Origin: Streptomyces sp. SA15
GTDB taxonomy: Bacteria; Actinomycetota; Actinomycetes; Streptomycetales; Streptomycetaceae
Length of the DNA stretch: 64,000 bases
NCBI RefSeq assembly: GCF_002291145.1
Contig: NZ_NTGE01000042.1
Location: 1-64,000, forward strand
Reading direction: 5' to 3'
Part shown: piece after piece, positions 1 to 9,366 of the stretch
Numbering within the stretch: the first letter of the stretch is position 1
Layout of the letters: each line of letters begins with the position of its first letter
The notes under the pieces: generated by a model
Databases searched by the model: none
Told to the model about the DNA's origin: nothing
What the model saw: the letters and a program-made list of their open reading frames with translations, nothing else
Translations under genes and position numbers: made by a program

Positions 1-655
1 CCTCGCGCTGGTCCGGGCCGGCCGCGAGCGCGACGACGGCGACCTGCCGCGGCACCGACCAGCGCGCCCCGTGCGCCAGGTCGTGCACCGCCTCTGCGGA
101 CACCGGACCCTCACCCAGCAACAGGTCGAGCAGCCGCCTGCGCCGCCGCTCCAACTCGTCCGTGCTGCGCAGCCGGGCCTCCGCGTACCCGGCCGCCGCG
201 GCCTCCGCCACCTCGTGCACCGTCCGGAACGCGAGCTCGCCCAGCGCGGCCACCACCGCCGAGTCCAGCCCGAGTTCCTCCGCCGTACGGCCCATCAGCC
301 GCCAGGCGTGCAGCCCGCCGATGCGCAGCGCGGACTGCAACGCGTCCAGACCGCGGCCCTCCAGCGCCTCGCCGCGCCCGAGTTCGTAGTACGTCGCGAA
401 GATCGCCTCACCCCGGCCGCGGGGGTCGGCGATGTGGTCGACGAACAGGGTCAGCGCCTGCACGACGCCGGCTCTGAGGTTCCTGCCGTAGGTCCCGTCG
501 GCCGGCCGGGCGTACTCCGGCACCTGCCGGCGGACCTCCTGCTCCACCTCGTCGGCGACGGTCTCGAGCTGGGCGTACAGCAGTTCGGCGAGATCGGGCG
601 GTAACGGTACGGCTCCGGGGTCGGCCGGCACGCCGTGCGGGGTGGGCACAGCCAT
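1..655 (-). CDS. PucR-type transcriptional regulator, N-terminal part (cut by window edge)
   Basis: The reading frame starts at an ATG (655-653) behind an AAAGGAG site and stays open to the left edge, so only the first 218 residues are visible. The visible part is helical and lacks membrane segments. It resembles the RsbRD-like N-terminal sensor domain of streptomycete PucR/CdaR regulators, whose DNA-binding helix-turn-helix sits at the C-terminus, here outside the window. A run of arginines near residues 170-175 (ELERRRRRLLDLLLG) is the usual linker into the central domain of these proteins. It lies downstream of, and in the same direction as, the lipid-assembly operon but 122 bases away, so a regulatory link is possible but not shown. 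Inference: cytoplasmic metabolite-responsive activator. Confidence 0.75.
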   Translation of the reverse strand, partial: MAVPTPHGVPADPGAVPLPPDLAELLYAQLETVADEVEQEVRRQVPEYARPADGTYGRNLRAGVVQALTLFVDHIADPRGRGEAIFATYYELGRGEALEGRGLDALQSALRIGGLHAWRLMGRTAEELGLDSAVVAALGELAFRTVHEVAEAAAAGYAEARLRSTDELERRRRRLLDLLLGEGPVSAEAVHDLAHGARWSVPRQVAVVALAAGPDQRE

Positions 656-777
656 CGCGGACACTCCTTTCAGCCGGAAGCGGCTCACCCGCGGGCTGTT
701 TCCCGTGGGGCTCGTGGGGCGTCCTGTGTTGGACGGACGGCCCCCGCGCTCCGTTCCGTGCCCCGACGGCTCCGACA

Positions 778-1719
778 TCACTCGGGCAGCCCCAGCGCAC
801 GGGCGAGCATCGGCCACGATGCCGCGAACTCCGGCTTCCAGTACGCCCAGTCGTGTCCTCCTCCCTGGTAGAAGTGCGTGGTGACGGGGACGCCGAGGCG
901 CCGCAGCGCGCCGGCGAAGCCCTGGGCGGAGGGCCACAGGACGCTCTCCAGGACGCCGGGCAGCGGATCACCGCCGCTCCCCAGTCCGCTGCCGTTGGAC
1001 ACATACAGGGCGGTGCCGCGCAGCCCTGCGGCGCGGGCGCGCGGGTTGAAGTCGCGCCACGTCAGCAGGTTGAGGATCGGATGACCCCAGAGGGAGGCGG
1101 GCGACAGGTTCTCGCGGGCCACGATGGCATCCATGACGGCCGGGACGCCGGGTGCGGTGGTGTCGAGGATGCCGCTGTAGGAGGCGGCGGCGGTGAACGC
1201 GCCGGGGTGCCGGGCCGCGTGCGCCATGGCCCCGTAGCCACCGGTCGAGACACCGGCGACGGCCCGCACCCCGGAGGCCCGGTAGTCGCGGCGGAGCAAC
1301 GCCGGGACCTCCTCCAACTGGAAGGTCTCGTAGTCGGATCCGTCGCGCCAGGCGGTCGGTATGCCGGTGGGGCCCGCGTCCGGCATCGCCACGATCAGAT
1401 CGCGGCCCTCGGTGAAGGCCTCGATGTCCGTCTCCCGGGTCCACGACGTGTAGTCGTCGTGGGCGCCGTGCAACAGGTACAGCACGGGATAGGTCCGCCC
1501 CGGCTGCGTGTCGAAACCCGACGGCAGGATCAGCCGCACCGGCGCGCCGCGGCCCAACGCGGTGGAGGACACGGACACGTCCACGGTGCGCGGCCCGAGC
1601 CGGGTCGCGGCCCCGGCCCGGCCGGTGGCGGCCCCGGCGCCGAACAGGACGGCCAGACCGGCGACGGCCGCGGCCTTGGCGACGGTGCGCCGGGGGAGAT
1701 CGGTGCTGCGGTGGGGCAT
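778..1719 (-). CDS. Secreted antigen-85-like esterase/acyltransferase
   Basis: A 313-residue alpha/beta hydrolase. The ATG at 1719 has a GAGGAG site; a longer upstream extension has no such site. The leader contains PRRT followed by a hydrophobic stretch, which fits twin-arginine export. The nucleophile motif GVSTGGYG matches the GxSxG elbow. Near the C-terminus GGGHDWAYW occupies the place of the catalytic His motif of mycobacterial mycolyltransferases (antigen 85: H-S-W-P-Y-W), and the WGHPI...NDP-like segment between them also parallels that family. The family includes mycolyltransferases, S-formylglutathione hydrolases and ordinary esterases. It is the last gene of an operon with Pks13-, FadD32- and AccD-like genes and sits 20 bases after the PKS. 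This context suggests transfer or hydrolysis of the acyl product outside the cell. A plain esterase role remains possible. Confidence 0.8.
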   Translation of the reverse strand: MPHRSTDLPRRTVAKAAAVAGLAVLFGAGAATGRAGAATRLGPRTVDVSVSSTALGRGAPVRLILPSGFDTQPGRTYPVLYLLHGAHDDYTSWTRETDIEAFTEGRDLIVAMPDAGPTGIPTAWRDGSDYETFQLEEVPALLRRDYRASGVRAVAGVSTGGYGAMAHAARHPGAFTAAASYSGILDTTAPGVPAVMDAIVARENLSPASLWGHPILNLLTWRDFNPRARAAGLRGTALYVSNGSGLGSGGDPLPGVLESVLWPSAQGFAGALRRLGVPVTTHFYQGGGHDWAYWKPEFAASWPMLARALGLPE

Positions 1720-1739
1720 GGCGGCTCCTCGGTCTCGGT

Positions 1740-4700
1740 TCAGCGGGCCTGCTCGGTGAGCGCTCGCCGCAGATGTACGGCGATCTCGTCGACGTGCGGC
1801 GGGTCGAGGAGCGACAGATGGTGCCCGGGCACCGGCACGACCTCCAGGCGCGGGCACACCTCGTCCCAGCCGAGCGCCTCGTCGTCCCGCTCGTACGCCG
1901 GGTCGCGCACGGTGTGCGGCGCGGGTTCGGTCGCCCGGAACAGCACCACCCTGCCGCCGTAGTCACCGGGCCGGTGGGCTTCGCCGATCCGCATGTCCAG
2001 GTAGGAGGCGCGCTGGTGCTCCAGCGCGGCGGGCGGAACGTCGGCGACCTCGCGCAGGGCCCGCAGCACGGCGTCGATACGGTCGCCGTCGTCCTCCATC
2101 GCCACCAGGTCGTCGTACGGCAGCTCCAGCCGGGCGCCGTACGTGTCGGCGACGTGCCGGGCGAAGCCCGCGAAGTGGGCACGGATCCTGTCGGCCGGAG
2201 TACGGCCGGGCTGCGGGAGGGGCCGCACGGAGTCGATGAGCACGACCAGCTCCACGTCCCGCCCGGCGGCCGTCAGTTGCCGCGCGGTCTCCTGGGCGAC
2301 GAAGCCGCCGAAGGACCAACCGCCCAGCAGACAGGGCCCGTCGGGGTGGACGGCGGCGACGGCCTCGGCGTAGCGGCGGGCCTTTTCCGGCACGGTCCGC
2401 GCCTCTTCCACGCGCTCCAGTCCGTACACCGGCCGGTCGTCCCCCAGACGCTCCGCCAGCGCCCGGTAGACGTCGGACGATCCGCCGGCTGCGTGGGCGA
2501 GGAAGAGCGGAGGCCGGGAGCCGGTGGCGCGCAGCGTCCGCAGCGGCGAGTCCTCGTCCGAGGTCTTCGCGCTGACCGCCCGTTGGATGCGGGTGGCCGC
2601 GTCGGCGACGGTGGCCGCGCCGAGCAGGTCACGCAGGGGCAACTCGATCCCGAACTCGCGCTCCAGGGCCGTACGGACGCGGACGGCCATCAGCGAGTCC
2701 AGGCCGAGGTCGGCCGGCGCGGTGTCGGCGGTGACGCGGGTCGGCGGATGGCCGGTGACGCTGCTGATGTGGTGGCTCAGGCGGGCCAGGACGGAGGTGG
2801 CATCCGCCGTCAGGTCCGTCAGGTCCGCCGGGTCCGTCCGATCCGCCGGCCCGGTCCATCTGTCACGGGTCGCGGTGGCCGCACGGCCGTCCGTCCACCA
2901 GTGCCTCAGGTGCCGCCAGCGCGGCCCGGGCAGGTCGATGACCCGGCCGGACGGGAGCGGCAGGCGCCCGCCCGCGGCGTACAGCGTGCCCAGCCGTTGG
3001 ACGAACGCGGCGGCTCCGTCCGCGTCGCGGCCCAGCGTGCCGAGGGCGAGCGCGTCGGGGACGGTGTCGGCGACGGCCCGCGTCAGGACCGGGTGGGGCG
3101 AGATCTCGACGAAGGCGGAGTGCCCGTCGGACGCGGCCGCGGCGATCGCCCGGTCCAGACGCACGGGCCGCCGCAGGTTGGCGGCCCAGTGGGCGGCGTC
3201 GAACACGCAGTCGCCGCGCGGATCGTCCAGGACGGTGGAGTAGACGGGAACCTGCGGCGGCCGACCCCGTATGCCGGACAGCGCCTCGGTCAGTTCCGGC
3301 AGCAGCGCGTCGACCTGCGGCGAGTGCCCGGCGCCCACCACCCGCATGGCCCGCGCGGGCCGGCCCTGTTCCGTCAGCCGTCGTACCAGCCGGTTCACCG
3401 CGGCCTCCTCACCGGTGACGACCTTCTGCCGGGGCGAGGAGTGAACGGCGACGTGCACCCCGGGGAAGTCCCGTGGCAGGGCGTCCAGTTCGGCGTCCTC
3501 CACGTCGACGACGGCCATGGCGCCACCGCTCAGCCCGCTCAGCAGCCGTGCCCGTACGGCGACGACCCGGGCCGCGTCGGCCACGTCCAGCGCGCCCGCG
3601 CACACGGCGGCGGCCACCTCGCCCATGGAATGACCGATCACGGCCGCGGGCTCCACACCATGGGTACGCCACAGCTCGGCGAGCGCCAACTGGAGCCCGA
3701 ACAGGACCGGTTGGGCGACCTCCAGACGGTCGAGGTGGTCACCGGAGGCCAGATGGTCGTACAGGGACAGGCCGCACTCGGCGGCCAGCTGCGGGTCCAG
3801 CTTCTCCACGGCGGCGGCGAACACCGGCTCCTCGGCCAGCAGCCGCCGACCCATGCCGGTCCACTGGCTGCCGTACCCGGAGAAGACCCATACCGGACCA
3901 CGCCCCACCACGTCGCGATCGCCCGTGACGACCCGCGCGTGCGGGCGCCGATCCGCCAACGCCACCAAGCCGTCGGCGAGTTCGTCCCGGTCGCGGGCCG
4001 TGATGGCGGCGCGCACGGGTCCCCGGCCGGTGCGCCCGGCGAGCGTGCGCGCCACGTCGGCGAGGCTGGCGGCGCTCCCCTCTGGGGTTCGGAGCCAGTC
4101 GGCGAGCCGGGCCGCGGTGTCGCGAAGGCGTTCGGCGTCGCGGTCGCAGAGCAGGTGCAGTCGGGCGGCGGGCTCCTCGGCGGCAGGGGGCGAGAGCGTC
4201 GCGGGCCGCCATTCCTCCAGTACCGCGTGGGCGTTGGTGCCGCCGAACCCGAAGCCGGATACCCCGGCGACGGCCGTACCGCCGTAGCGGGGCCACGGCT
4301 CCGGCTCGGTCACCACCCGCAGCGGTGCGTCACCCAGCGAGCTGCCGTCGGCGCAGTGCAGGGAGGCCGGGATGCGGTCGTGGTGGAGGGCGAGCACCGT
4401 CTTCACCAGGCCGGCGATGCCCGCGGCGGACTCCAGATGGCCGAGGTTGCCCTTGACGGAGCCGAGCAGCAGCGGCTGGTCGGGGTCGCGGCCCGTCCCG
4501 AGCACGGCATCGAGCGCGCCCGCCTCGATCGGGTCGCCGAGCGGGGTGCCGGTGCCGTGCGCCTCCACGTAGTCGACGGACGCCGGAGCGAGCCCGGCCC
4601 GCGTGCAGGCGGTCCGCAACACGGCCTGCTGGGCGGCCGGGTTGGGTGCCATCAGGCCGCTCGAGCGGCCGTCGGAGTTGACGGCGGTGGCGCGGATGAC

Positions 4701-5747
4701 CGCCAGCACTTGGTCGCCGTCCCGCTCGGCGTCGGACAGCCGCTTCAGCAGCACGGCCGCGCACCCCTCGCCGCGGCCGATGCCGTCGGCCGCCGCCGAG
4801 AACGGCTTGCATCGCCCGTCCGGCGCGAGCGCCCCCGCCCGCTCGAACGCCGCGGTGACGGTGGGGGAGAGCAGCAGGTTGACCCCGGCGGCGATCGCCG
4901 CGTCGCTCTCGCCCGTGCGCAGACTGACGCAGGCGTGGTGCACGGCGACCAGCGAGGAGGAACAGGCGGTGTCGACGGCCATGCTCGGCCCATGGGTGTC
5001 CAGGACGTACGCCAGACGCCCGGCGGCGACACTGAGCGCCGCACCCGCAGGCGCCCACGGATCGACGGCGGCCGGATCGGCCCCGGTGAGCTGCCCGTAC
5101 TCCGGGGCCGAGATCCCCACGAAGACACCGGTGTTGGTGCCGGCCAGGGACGCGGCCGGCACGGCGGCGTGGTCGAGTGCCTCGTGGACGACCTCCAGGA
5201 GCATCCGCTGCTGAGGGTCCATCACCGCGGCCTCGCGCGGGGTGATGTGGAAGAAGTCCGCGTCGAACCCGGCGACGTCGTCGAGGTAACCGCCGTACGA
5301 GGGCAGGCCCGCCGGCGGGAACGCGGCGAAGTCTCTCCACCGGTCCTCGGGAACCCGCCGGATCGCGTCGACGCCCTCGCTCAACAGCCGCCAGTAGTCG
5401 GCCGGTCCGTGCACCCCGCCGGGCAGCCGGCAGCCGACTGCGATGACCGCGACGGGCTCGCCGGGCGATGCCGGGGCGTTCGCCGTGGGAGAGGCGATCT
5501 CCTCCGCCCGGCCGCACAGACGCGCCACCAGCGCGTCCCCGGTGGGCGTCTCCCACAGCAGGGTCGACGGCAGTTCGCGGCCGAGGGCGTGCGAGAGCTC
5601 CCCGGCCAGGGCGACCGCGTCCCGCGAGGACATGCCGATGTCGGCGAGCGGCCGGTCCATCGGCACGGACTCGGGCGCCATGTCGTTCCAGGCGGCCACC
5701 CGCTCGACGATCAGGCGACGCAGCGCGGCCTCGTCGGCGGCCTTCAT
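1740..5747 (-). CDS. Pks13-like type I polyketide synthase (ACP-KS-AT-ACP-TE)
   Basis: A 1335-residue condensing enzyme. The start is taken as the ATG at 5747, which overlaps the ligase stop (ATGA); a GTG 18 bases upstream is an alternative. Domain order: N-terminal carrier protein with GMSSRDAV (Ser about 41), ketosynthase with Cys about 262 (DTACSSS) and His about 397 and 437, acyltransferase with GHSMGE (Ser about 707), second carrier with GLDSL (Ser about 1018), and thioesterase with GWSFGG (Ser about 1145). There is no ketoreductase, dehydratase or enoylreductase. An N-terminal carrier with the SSRDAV motif plus a terminal thioesterase is the hallmark of mycobacterial and corynebacterial Pks13, which condenses an acyl-AMP-derived chain with a carboxylated acyl-CoA. 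The expected product is a 2-substituted 3-oxo fatty acyl unit. The AT motif VGAGHSP is neither the malonyl (HAFH) nor the methylmalonyl (YASH) type, so the extender is unclear. Confidence 0.9.
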   Translation of the reverse strand: MKAADEAALRRLIVERVAAWNDMAPESVPMDRPLADIGMSSRDAVALAGELSHALGRELPSTLLWETPTGDALVARLCGRAEEIASPTANAPASPGEPVAVIAVGCRLPGGVHGPADYWRLLSEGVDAIRRVPEDRWRDFAAFPPAGLPSYGGYLDDVAGFDADFFHITPREAAVMDPQQRMLLEVVHEALDHAAVPAASLAGTNTGVFVGISAPEYGQLTGADPAAVDPWAPAGAALSVAAGRLAYVLDTHGPSMAVDTACSSSLVAVHHACVSLRTGESDAAIAAGVNLLLSPTVTAAFERAGALAPDGRCKPFSAAADGIGRGEGCAAVLLKRLSDAERDGDQVLAVIRATAVNSDGRSSGLMAPNPAAQQAVLRTACTRAGLAPASVDYVEAHGTGTPLGDPIEAGALDAVLGTGRDPDQPLLLGSVKGNLGHLESAAGIAGLVKTVLALHHDRIPASLHCADGSSLGDAPLRVVTEPEPWPRYGGTAVAGVSGFGFGGTNAHAVLEEWRPATLSPPAAEEPAARLHLLCDRDAERLRDTAARLADWLRTPEGSAASLADVARTLAGRTGRGPVRAAITARDRDELADGLVALADRRPHARVVTGDRDVVGRGPVWVFSGYGSQWTGMGRRLLAEEPVFAAAVEKLDPQLAAECGLSLYDHLASGDHLDRLEVAQPVLFGLQLALAELWRTHGVEPAAVIGHSMGEVAAAVCAGALDVADAARVVAVRARLLSGLSGGAMAVVDVEDAELDALPRDFPGVHVAVHSSPRQKVVTGEEAAVNRLVRRLTEQGRPARAMRVVGAGHSPQVDALLPELTEALSGIRGRPPQVPVYSTVLDDPRGDCVFDAAHWAANLRRPVRLDRAIAAAASDGHSAFVEISPHPVLTRAVADTVPDALALGTLGRDADGAAAFVQRLGTLYAAGGRLPLPSGRVIDLPGPRWRHLRHWWTDGRAATATRDRWTGPADRTDPADLTDLTADATSVLARLSHHISSVTGHPPTRVTADTAPADLGLDSLMAVRVRTALEREFGIELPLRDLLGAATVADAATRIQRAVSAKTSDEDSPLRTLRATGSRPPLFLAHAAGGSSDVYRALAERLGDDRPVYGLERVEEARTVPEKARRYAEAVAAVHPDGPCLLGGWSFGGFVAQETARQLTAAGRDVELVVLIDSVRPLPQPGRTPADRIRAHFAGFARHVADTYGARLELPYDDLVAMEDDGDRIDAVLRALREVADVPPAALEHQRASYLDMRIGEAHRPGDYGGRVVLFRATEPAPHTVRDPAYERDDEALGWDEVCPRLEVVPVPGHHLSLLDPPHVDEIAVHLRRALTEQAR

Positions 5748-7507
5748 CCCGCGACCCTCGACCACTCGCCGGGCCGCGCGTAGGCGCCCTCGAGGTAGCG
5801 CTCACGCGTCAACGCCCGTGACACCTTGCCACTGGAGGTACGCGGCACGGTCCCCGGCGGCACGAGCACGACATCGGCCGGCCGCAGCCCGTGCCGGGCG
5901 GAGACGGCCCCGCGCACCGCGCGCACCAGCTCCGGCACGTCGATCTCGGCCAGGTTCATGGACCGCGCGTGCTCGGCCACGACCACCACCCGCTCGCCCG
6001 CCGTGCCCGGTACGGCGAAGGCGGCGAGCCGGTCGCGGCGCACGGCCGGGTGCGCGTCCTGGGCCGTGGCCTCGACGTCCTGCGGATAGTGGTTGCGCCC
6101 GTCGACGACGATCAGGTCCTTCAGCCGCCCGGTGACGACCAACTGCCCCTCCAGCACGGTCCCCAGGTCGCCCGTGCGCAGCCACCGGCCCGGCCCGGCC
6201 GCGGCGTCGGCGAGCTCGGCGCCGAAGACGTGACGTGTGTCCCCGTCCCGATTCCGGTAGCCGCGCCCGACGTTGGGGCCCTGCACCCAGATCTCACCGA
6301 CCTCCCCCTCCGACAGGACGGCCCGCGTCACCGGGTCGGTGATGCGCAGCCGTTGGCCCGCCGGCGTGCCGCAGCCGGCGAGCAGCACGGCCCTGGGGTC
6401 GTCGGGGCGGGTGGGCAGCGCCTTTCCGGCGGCGAGGGCGTCACGGTCGAGCGCGAACCGGCGTAACGGCTCACCCGGCCGGGCGGCACTGACGAAGACG
6501 GTGGCCTCGGCGAGCCCGTACGACGGGCAATGCGTCTCGGGAGCGAGCCGCCGGTCGGCGAAGACGGCGTGGAAGCGGTCGACGGTACCGGGGCGGACCG
6601 GCTCACTGCCGTTGATCAGCGCGGCCACCCCGTCCAGCCGCAGCTCCGCCTTCTGCTCGGCGGTGACGGCGGAGGCGCAGTAGTCGTAGGCGAAGTTGGG
6701 TGCGGCACTCACCGCGCGCGGATGCGCCGCGAGCAACCGCAGCCAGCGCACGGGCTGGTGCAGGAACGCGGCCGGGTCCATCAGCACCGACGGCAGCCCT
6801 CGTACGACGGGAGCGGCGACGCTCAGCACGAGCCCCATGTCGTGGTAGAGCGGCAGCCAGCCGACGCAGGTCACGGGGTGGGCGTCGGCACCGTAGGCGG
6901 TCAGCGCCTGCCGGGCGTTGGCGACGACGTTGCCGTGCGTGATCTCCACGCCCGCCGGGGCCCGGGTGGAGCCGGAGGTGTACTGCAAGTAGGCGACCGC
7001 CCCCTCGTCGGCCGCGACCGGCTGCAGCTCCCCGGCGGCGGAGTCGGGCACCTGGTCCACCGCGACGACGCGTACCGGCGCGGGGGCGCAGAAGTCCCGT
7101 ACCTCCTCCAGGAGACGGCTCGTGGTCACGACGACCGCGGGCGTCGCGTCGGCCAGCACGCCCGCGAGCCGGTCGGCATGGCCGGGCAGATTCGGCGGAT
7201 ACAGCGGTACGGCGACCTGACCGGCCGCCAGCGCCGCCAGGAACCCGGCGATGTACTCCGTGCCCTGCGGACACAGCAGTGCCACCCGCGCACCGGGCTC
7301 GGCCTCCTCGGTGAGCCGGGCGGTCAGCGCCCGTACGCGCAGGTCCAGGCGCCGCCAGCTCAGGGTGCGGTGGACGCCGCGCGAGTGCGGGGCGGGGTGG
7401 TCGACGAAGGTGAACGCCCGGCGGTCGGGGGTGGTGTCGGCCCAGTGCCGCACGTACTCCGGCAGGGTTCGGAACGCGGGCGCGAGCGGGGGGCGGCGGC
7501 TGTCCAT
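5744..7507 (-). CDS. Fatty acyl-AMP ligase (FadD32-like FAAL)
   Basis: A 587-residue adenylate-forming enzyme starting at ATG 7507, about 12 bases after a GAGGAG site. It shows the ATP-binding loop YTSGSTRAPAGV (about residues 165-180), the core motif LPLYHDMGLV, TGDLG and the C-terminal hinge region GRLKDLIVVDGRNHYPQDVE. The NHYPQD form and GLVL after the DM motif are typical of FAALs, which pass acyl-adenylates to carrier proteins rather than to CoA. The PTSSGK-like segment (PRTSSGKVSR) carries the catalytic Lys. It overlaps the PKS by 4 bases, so the two are translationally coupled. By analogy to FadD32 it should activate a fatty acid and load it on the N-terminal carrier of the PKS. Chain length cannot be read from the sequence. 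Confidence 0.92.
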   Translation of the reverse strand: MDSRRPPLAPAFRTLPEYVRHWADTTPDRRAFTFVDHPAPHSRGVHRTLSWRRLDLRVRALTARLTEEAEPGARVALLCPQGTEYIAGFLAALAAGQVAVPLYPPNLPGHADRLAGVLADATPAVVVTTSRLLEEVRDFCAPAPVRVVAVDQVPDSAAGELQPVAADEGAVAYLQYTSGSTRAPAGVEITHGNVVANARQALTAYGADAHPVTCVGWLPLYHDMGLVLSVAAPVVRGLPSVLMDPAAFLHQPVRWLRLLAAHPRAVSAAPNFAYDYCASAVTAEQKAELRLDGVAALINGSEPVRPGTVDRFHAVFADRRLAPETHCPSYGLAEATVFVSAARPGEPLRRFALDRDALAAGKALPTRPDDPRAVLLAGCGTPAGQRLRITDPVTRAVLSEGEVGEIWVQGPNVGRGYRNRDGDTRHVFGAELADAAAGPGRWLRTGDLGTVLEGQLVVTGRLKDLIVVDGRNHYPQDVEATAQDAHPAVRRDRLAAFAVPGTAGERVVVVAEHARSMNLAEIDVPELVRAVRGAVSARHGLRPADVVLVPPGTVPRTSSGKVSRALTRERYLEGAYARPGEWSRVAG

Positions 7508-7556
7508 CAGGGGGTGGCTCCTCACGTCGAGGGCAGACGGGCAGATGAGCAAGGGA

Positions 7557-9104
7557 TCAGAGCGGGATGTTGCCGTGGCGCCGCTGCGGCATCGGCGCGC
7601 GTTTGCCGTGCAGCGCGCGCAGGGCACGGCAGACCTCGGCGCGGGTCTCACGCGGCGCGATGACGGCGTCGACGTATCCGCGTTCGGCGGCGAGGTAGGG
7701 CTTGCCGTGGGTGTCCTCGTACGCGGCGACTAGGCGGGCGCGCAGCGCCTCGGGATCGGCGGACGCGGCGAGCTCGCGCCGGTGCAGGACGCCCACCGCG
7801 CCCTCGGCGCCCATGACGGCGATACGGGCGGTGGGCCAGGCGAGGTTGACGTCGGCGCCCAGGTGCTTGGAGCCCATCACCGCGTACCCGCCGCCGTACG
7901 CCTTGCGCACCACCACCGTCACCTTGGGCACGGTCGCCTCGGCGTAGGCGTACAGCAGTTTCGCGCCGCGCCGGATGATGCCGCCGCGCTCCTGGCGGAC
8001 GCCGGAGAGATAGCCCGGGACGTCGGCGAAGGTCAGCAGCGGGATGCCGAACGCGTCGCAGAACCGTACGAACCGCGCGGCCTTCTCCGAGGCGTCGATG
8101 TCGAGGACGCCGGCGGCGTGCAGCGGCTGGTTGGCGACGACTGCGACCGAGCGGCCCTCCACCCGGGCGAGGGCGCAGACGATGTTCGGCGCGAACAACT
8201 CCTGTACTTCGAGGAGCTCTCCGTCGTCGACGACCGCCCGCAGGATGTCGCGCATGTCGTAGGCCTGTCCCAGCCGGTCGGGCACGACCTCGTCCAGCGG
8301 CTCGCCGGAAGGCACGGCCCCGGGCGCGTACTCCGGAGGCCGCTCGAGGTTGTTGGGGGGCAGATACGACAGCAGGTCCCGTACGGTGTCGAGGGCGTCC
8401 TCCTCGTCGGTGGCGAGGAAGTGGGCGTTGCCGTTGACGGAGTTGCTGGTGCGCGCGCCGCCCAGGTCCTCGGCGGTGGTGCGCTCGCCGGTGACCGTCT
8501 CGATGACGTCGGGCCCGGTGACGAACATGTGCGAGGCGCCGTCCACCATCACGGTGAAGTCGGTGATCGCCGGCGAGTACGCGGCCCCGCCCGCACACGG
8601 ACCCAGGACCACCGATATCTGCGGGATCACCCCGGACGCCTGCACATTGCGGCGGACCAACTCGGCGTAGAGGGCGAGCGAGGCGACGCCCTCCTGGATG
8701 CGGGCGCCGCCGGAGTCGTTGAGCCCGATGACCGGGCAGCCGGTCTTCAGGGCCAGGTCCATCAGGGCGACGGTCTTCTCACCGAAGGCCTCGCCCATGC
8801 TCCCGCCGAAGACGGTGGAGTCCTGGGCGAACACGCAGACCGGGCGGCCGTCGACCGTGGCGTGCCCGGTGACCACTCCGTCGCCGTAGGGGCGGCGGGC
8901 CCCGTCGCCGGCGTGCCGGGCCCGGACGAACTGGCCCGTCTCGGTGAAGGACCCGGCGTCCACCAGCCGTTCGATTTGCTCGCGGGCACCGAACTCACCC
9001 CGTCTTCTCGGCCCGCCCGGAGCCACCGCCAACGCCCGACGGCGTTCCAGATCGGCGATGCGGTCGCCGGTGCGGTCGGTGCTGCTGGTCACCTCTGTCG
9101 TCAC
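7557..9104 (-). CDS. Acyl-CoA carboxylase beta subunit (carboxyltransferase; AccD/PccB type)
   Basis: The start is the GTG at 9104, preceded by GGAGG at ideal spacing; it gives 515 residues, the usual size of PccB/AccD proteins. The annotation-length frame upstream has no better signal. Recognisable motifs are the N-terminal carboxyltransferase segment QDSTVFGGSMGEAFGEK, the oxyanion-hole glycines in LGPCAGGAAYSPA and, in the C-terminal half, YGGGYAVMGSKHLGAD. The overall sequence is very close to propionyl-CoA carboxylase beta subunits. No biotin-carrier alpha subunit is encoded nearby, so it must borrow one. It is the first gene of the ligase-PKS-esterase operon, 49 bases ahead of the ligase. 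This position parallels accD4 next to pks13 in mycobacteria and suggests it makes the carboxylated extender. Substrate (propionyl, acetyl or longer acyl-CoA) is inference. Confidence 0.9.
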   Translation of the reverse strand: MTTEVTSSTDRTGDRIADLERRRALAVAPGGPRRRGEFGAREQIERLVDAGSFTETGQFVRARHAGDGARRPYGDGVVTGHATVDGRPVCVFAQDSTVFGGSMGEAFGEKTVALMDLALKTGCPVIGLNDSGGARIQEGVASLALYAELVRRNVQASGVIPQISVVLGPCAGGAAYSPAITDFTVMVDGASHMFVTGPDVIETVTGERTTAEDLGGARTSNSVNGNAHFLATDEEDALDTVRDLLSYLPPNNLERPPEYAPGAVPSGEPLDEVVPDRLGQAYDMRDILRAVVDDGELLEVQELFAPNIVCALARVEGRSVAVVANQPLHAAGVLDIDASEKAARFVRFCDAFGIPLLTFADVPGYLSGVRQERGGIIRRGAKLLYAYAEATVPKVTVVVRKAYGGGYAVMGSKHLGADVNLAWPTARIAVMGAEGAVGVLHRRELAASADPEALRARLVAAYEDTHGKPYLAAERGYVDAVIAPRETRAEVCRALRALHGKRAPMPQRRHGNIPL

Positions 9105-9233
9105 AGCCACCTCCGAAGTCGCCTTCGAATATGGCAGCGACCGGGTAGAGGACCGGGTGGATCGGTGTGGCGTTTGCCTGAGGTGAGTGCTGCCGGGCGA
9201 GGGTTCGTCCGAGTGTGACAAGCGAGTGGCGGT

Positions 9234-9244
9234 CGAAAGTTTCG
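9234..9244. promoter_or_regulatory. Palindromic xylanase operator, distal copy
   Basis: CGAAAGTTTCG, an 11-base perfect palindrome 185 bases before the xylanase start. This palindrome (CGAAA-N-TTTCG) is a conserved element in front of streptomycete xylanase genes, where a LacI-type regulator is thought to bind. The second copy lies 133 bases further on and both are followed by a TCATGA string. Confidence 0.7.
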
Positions 9245-9366
9245 ACGTCATGAGCGAATGTCGTTGCCGCTCGCCCACTCGAATCAACTGGAAGCGACCT
9301 GTGCGCTGAGCGTTGACGGTGCGAAAGGCCGGTCGTAACGTCTTCCGCACTCTTCGAGGAAGAGTC

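Noticed and set aside
1773..5783. A 1336-codon open frame on the plus strand opposite the PKS
   Set aside because: It mirrors the PKS codon phase, is rich in Arg/Gly/Gln/Val without any domain, and has no ribosome site. It is a high-GC antisense artefact.
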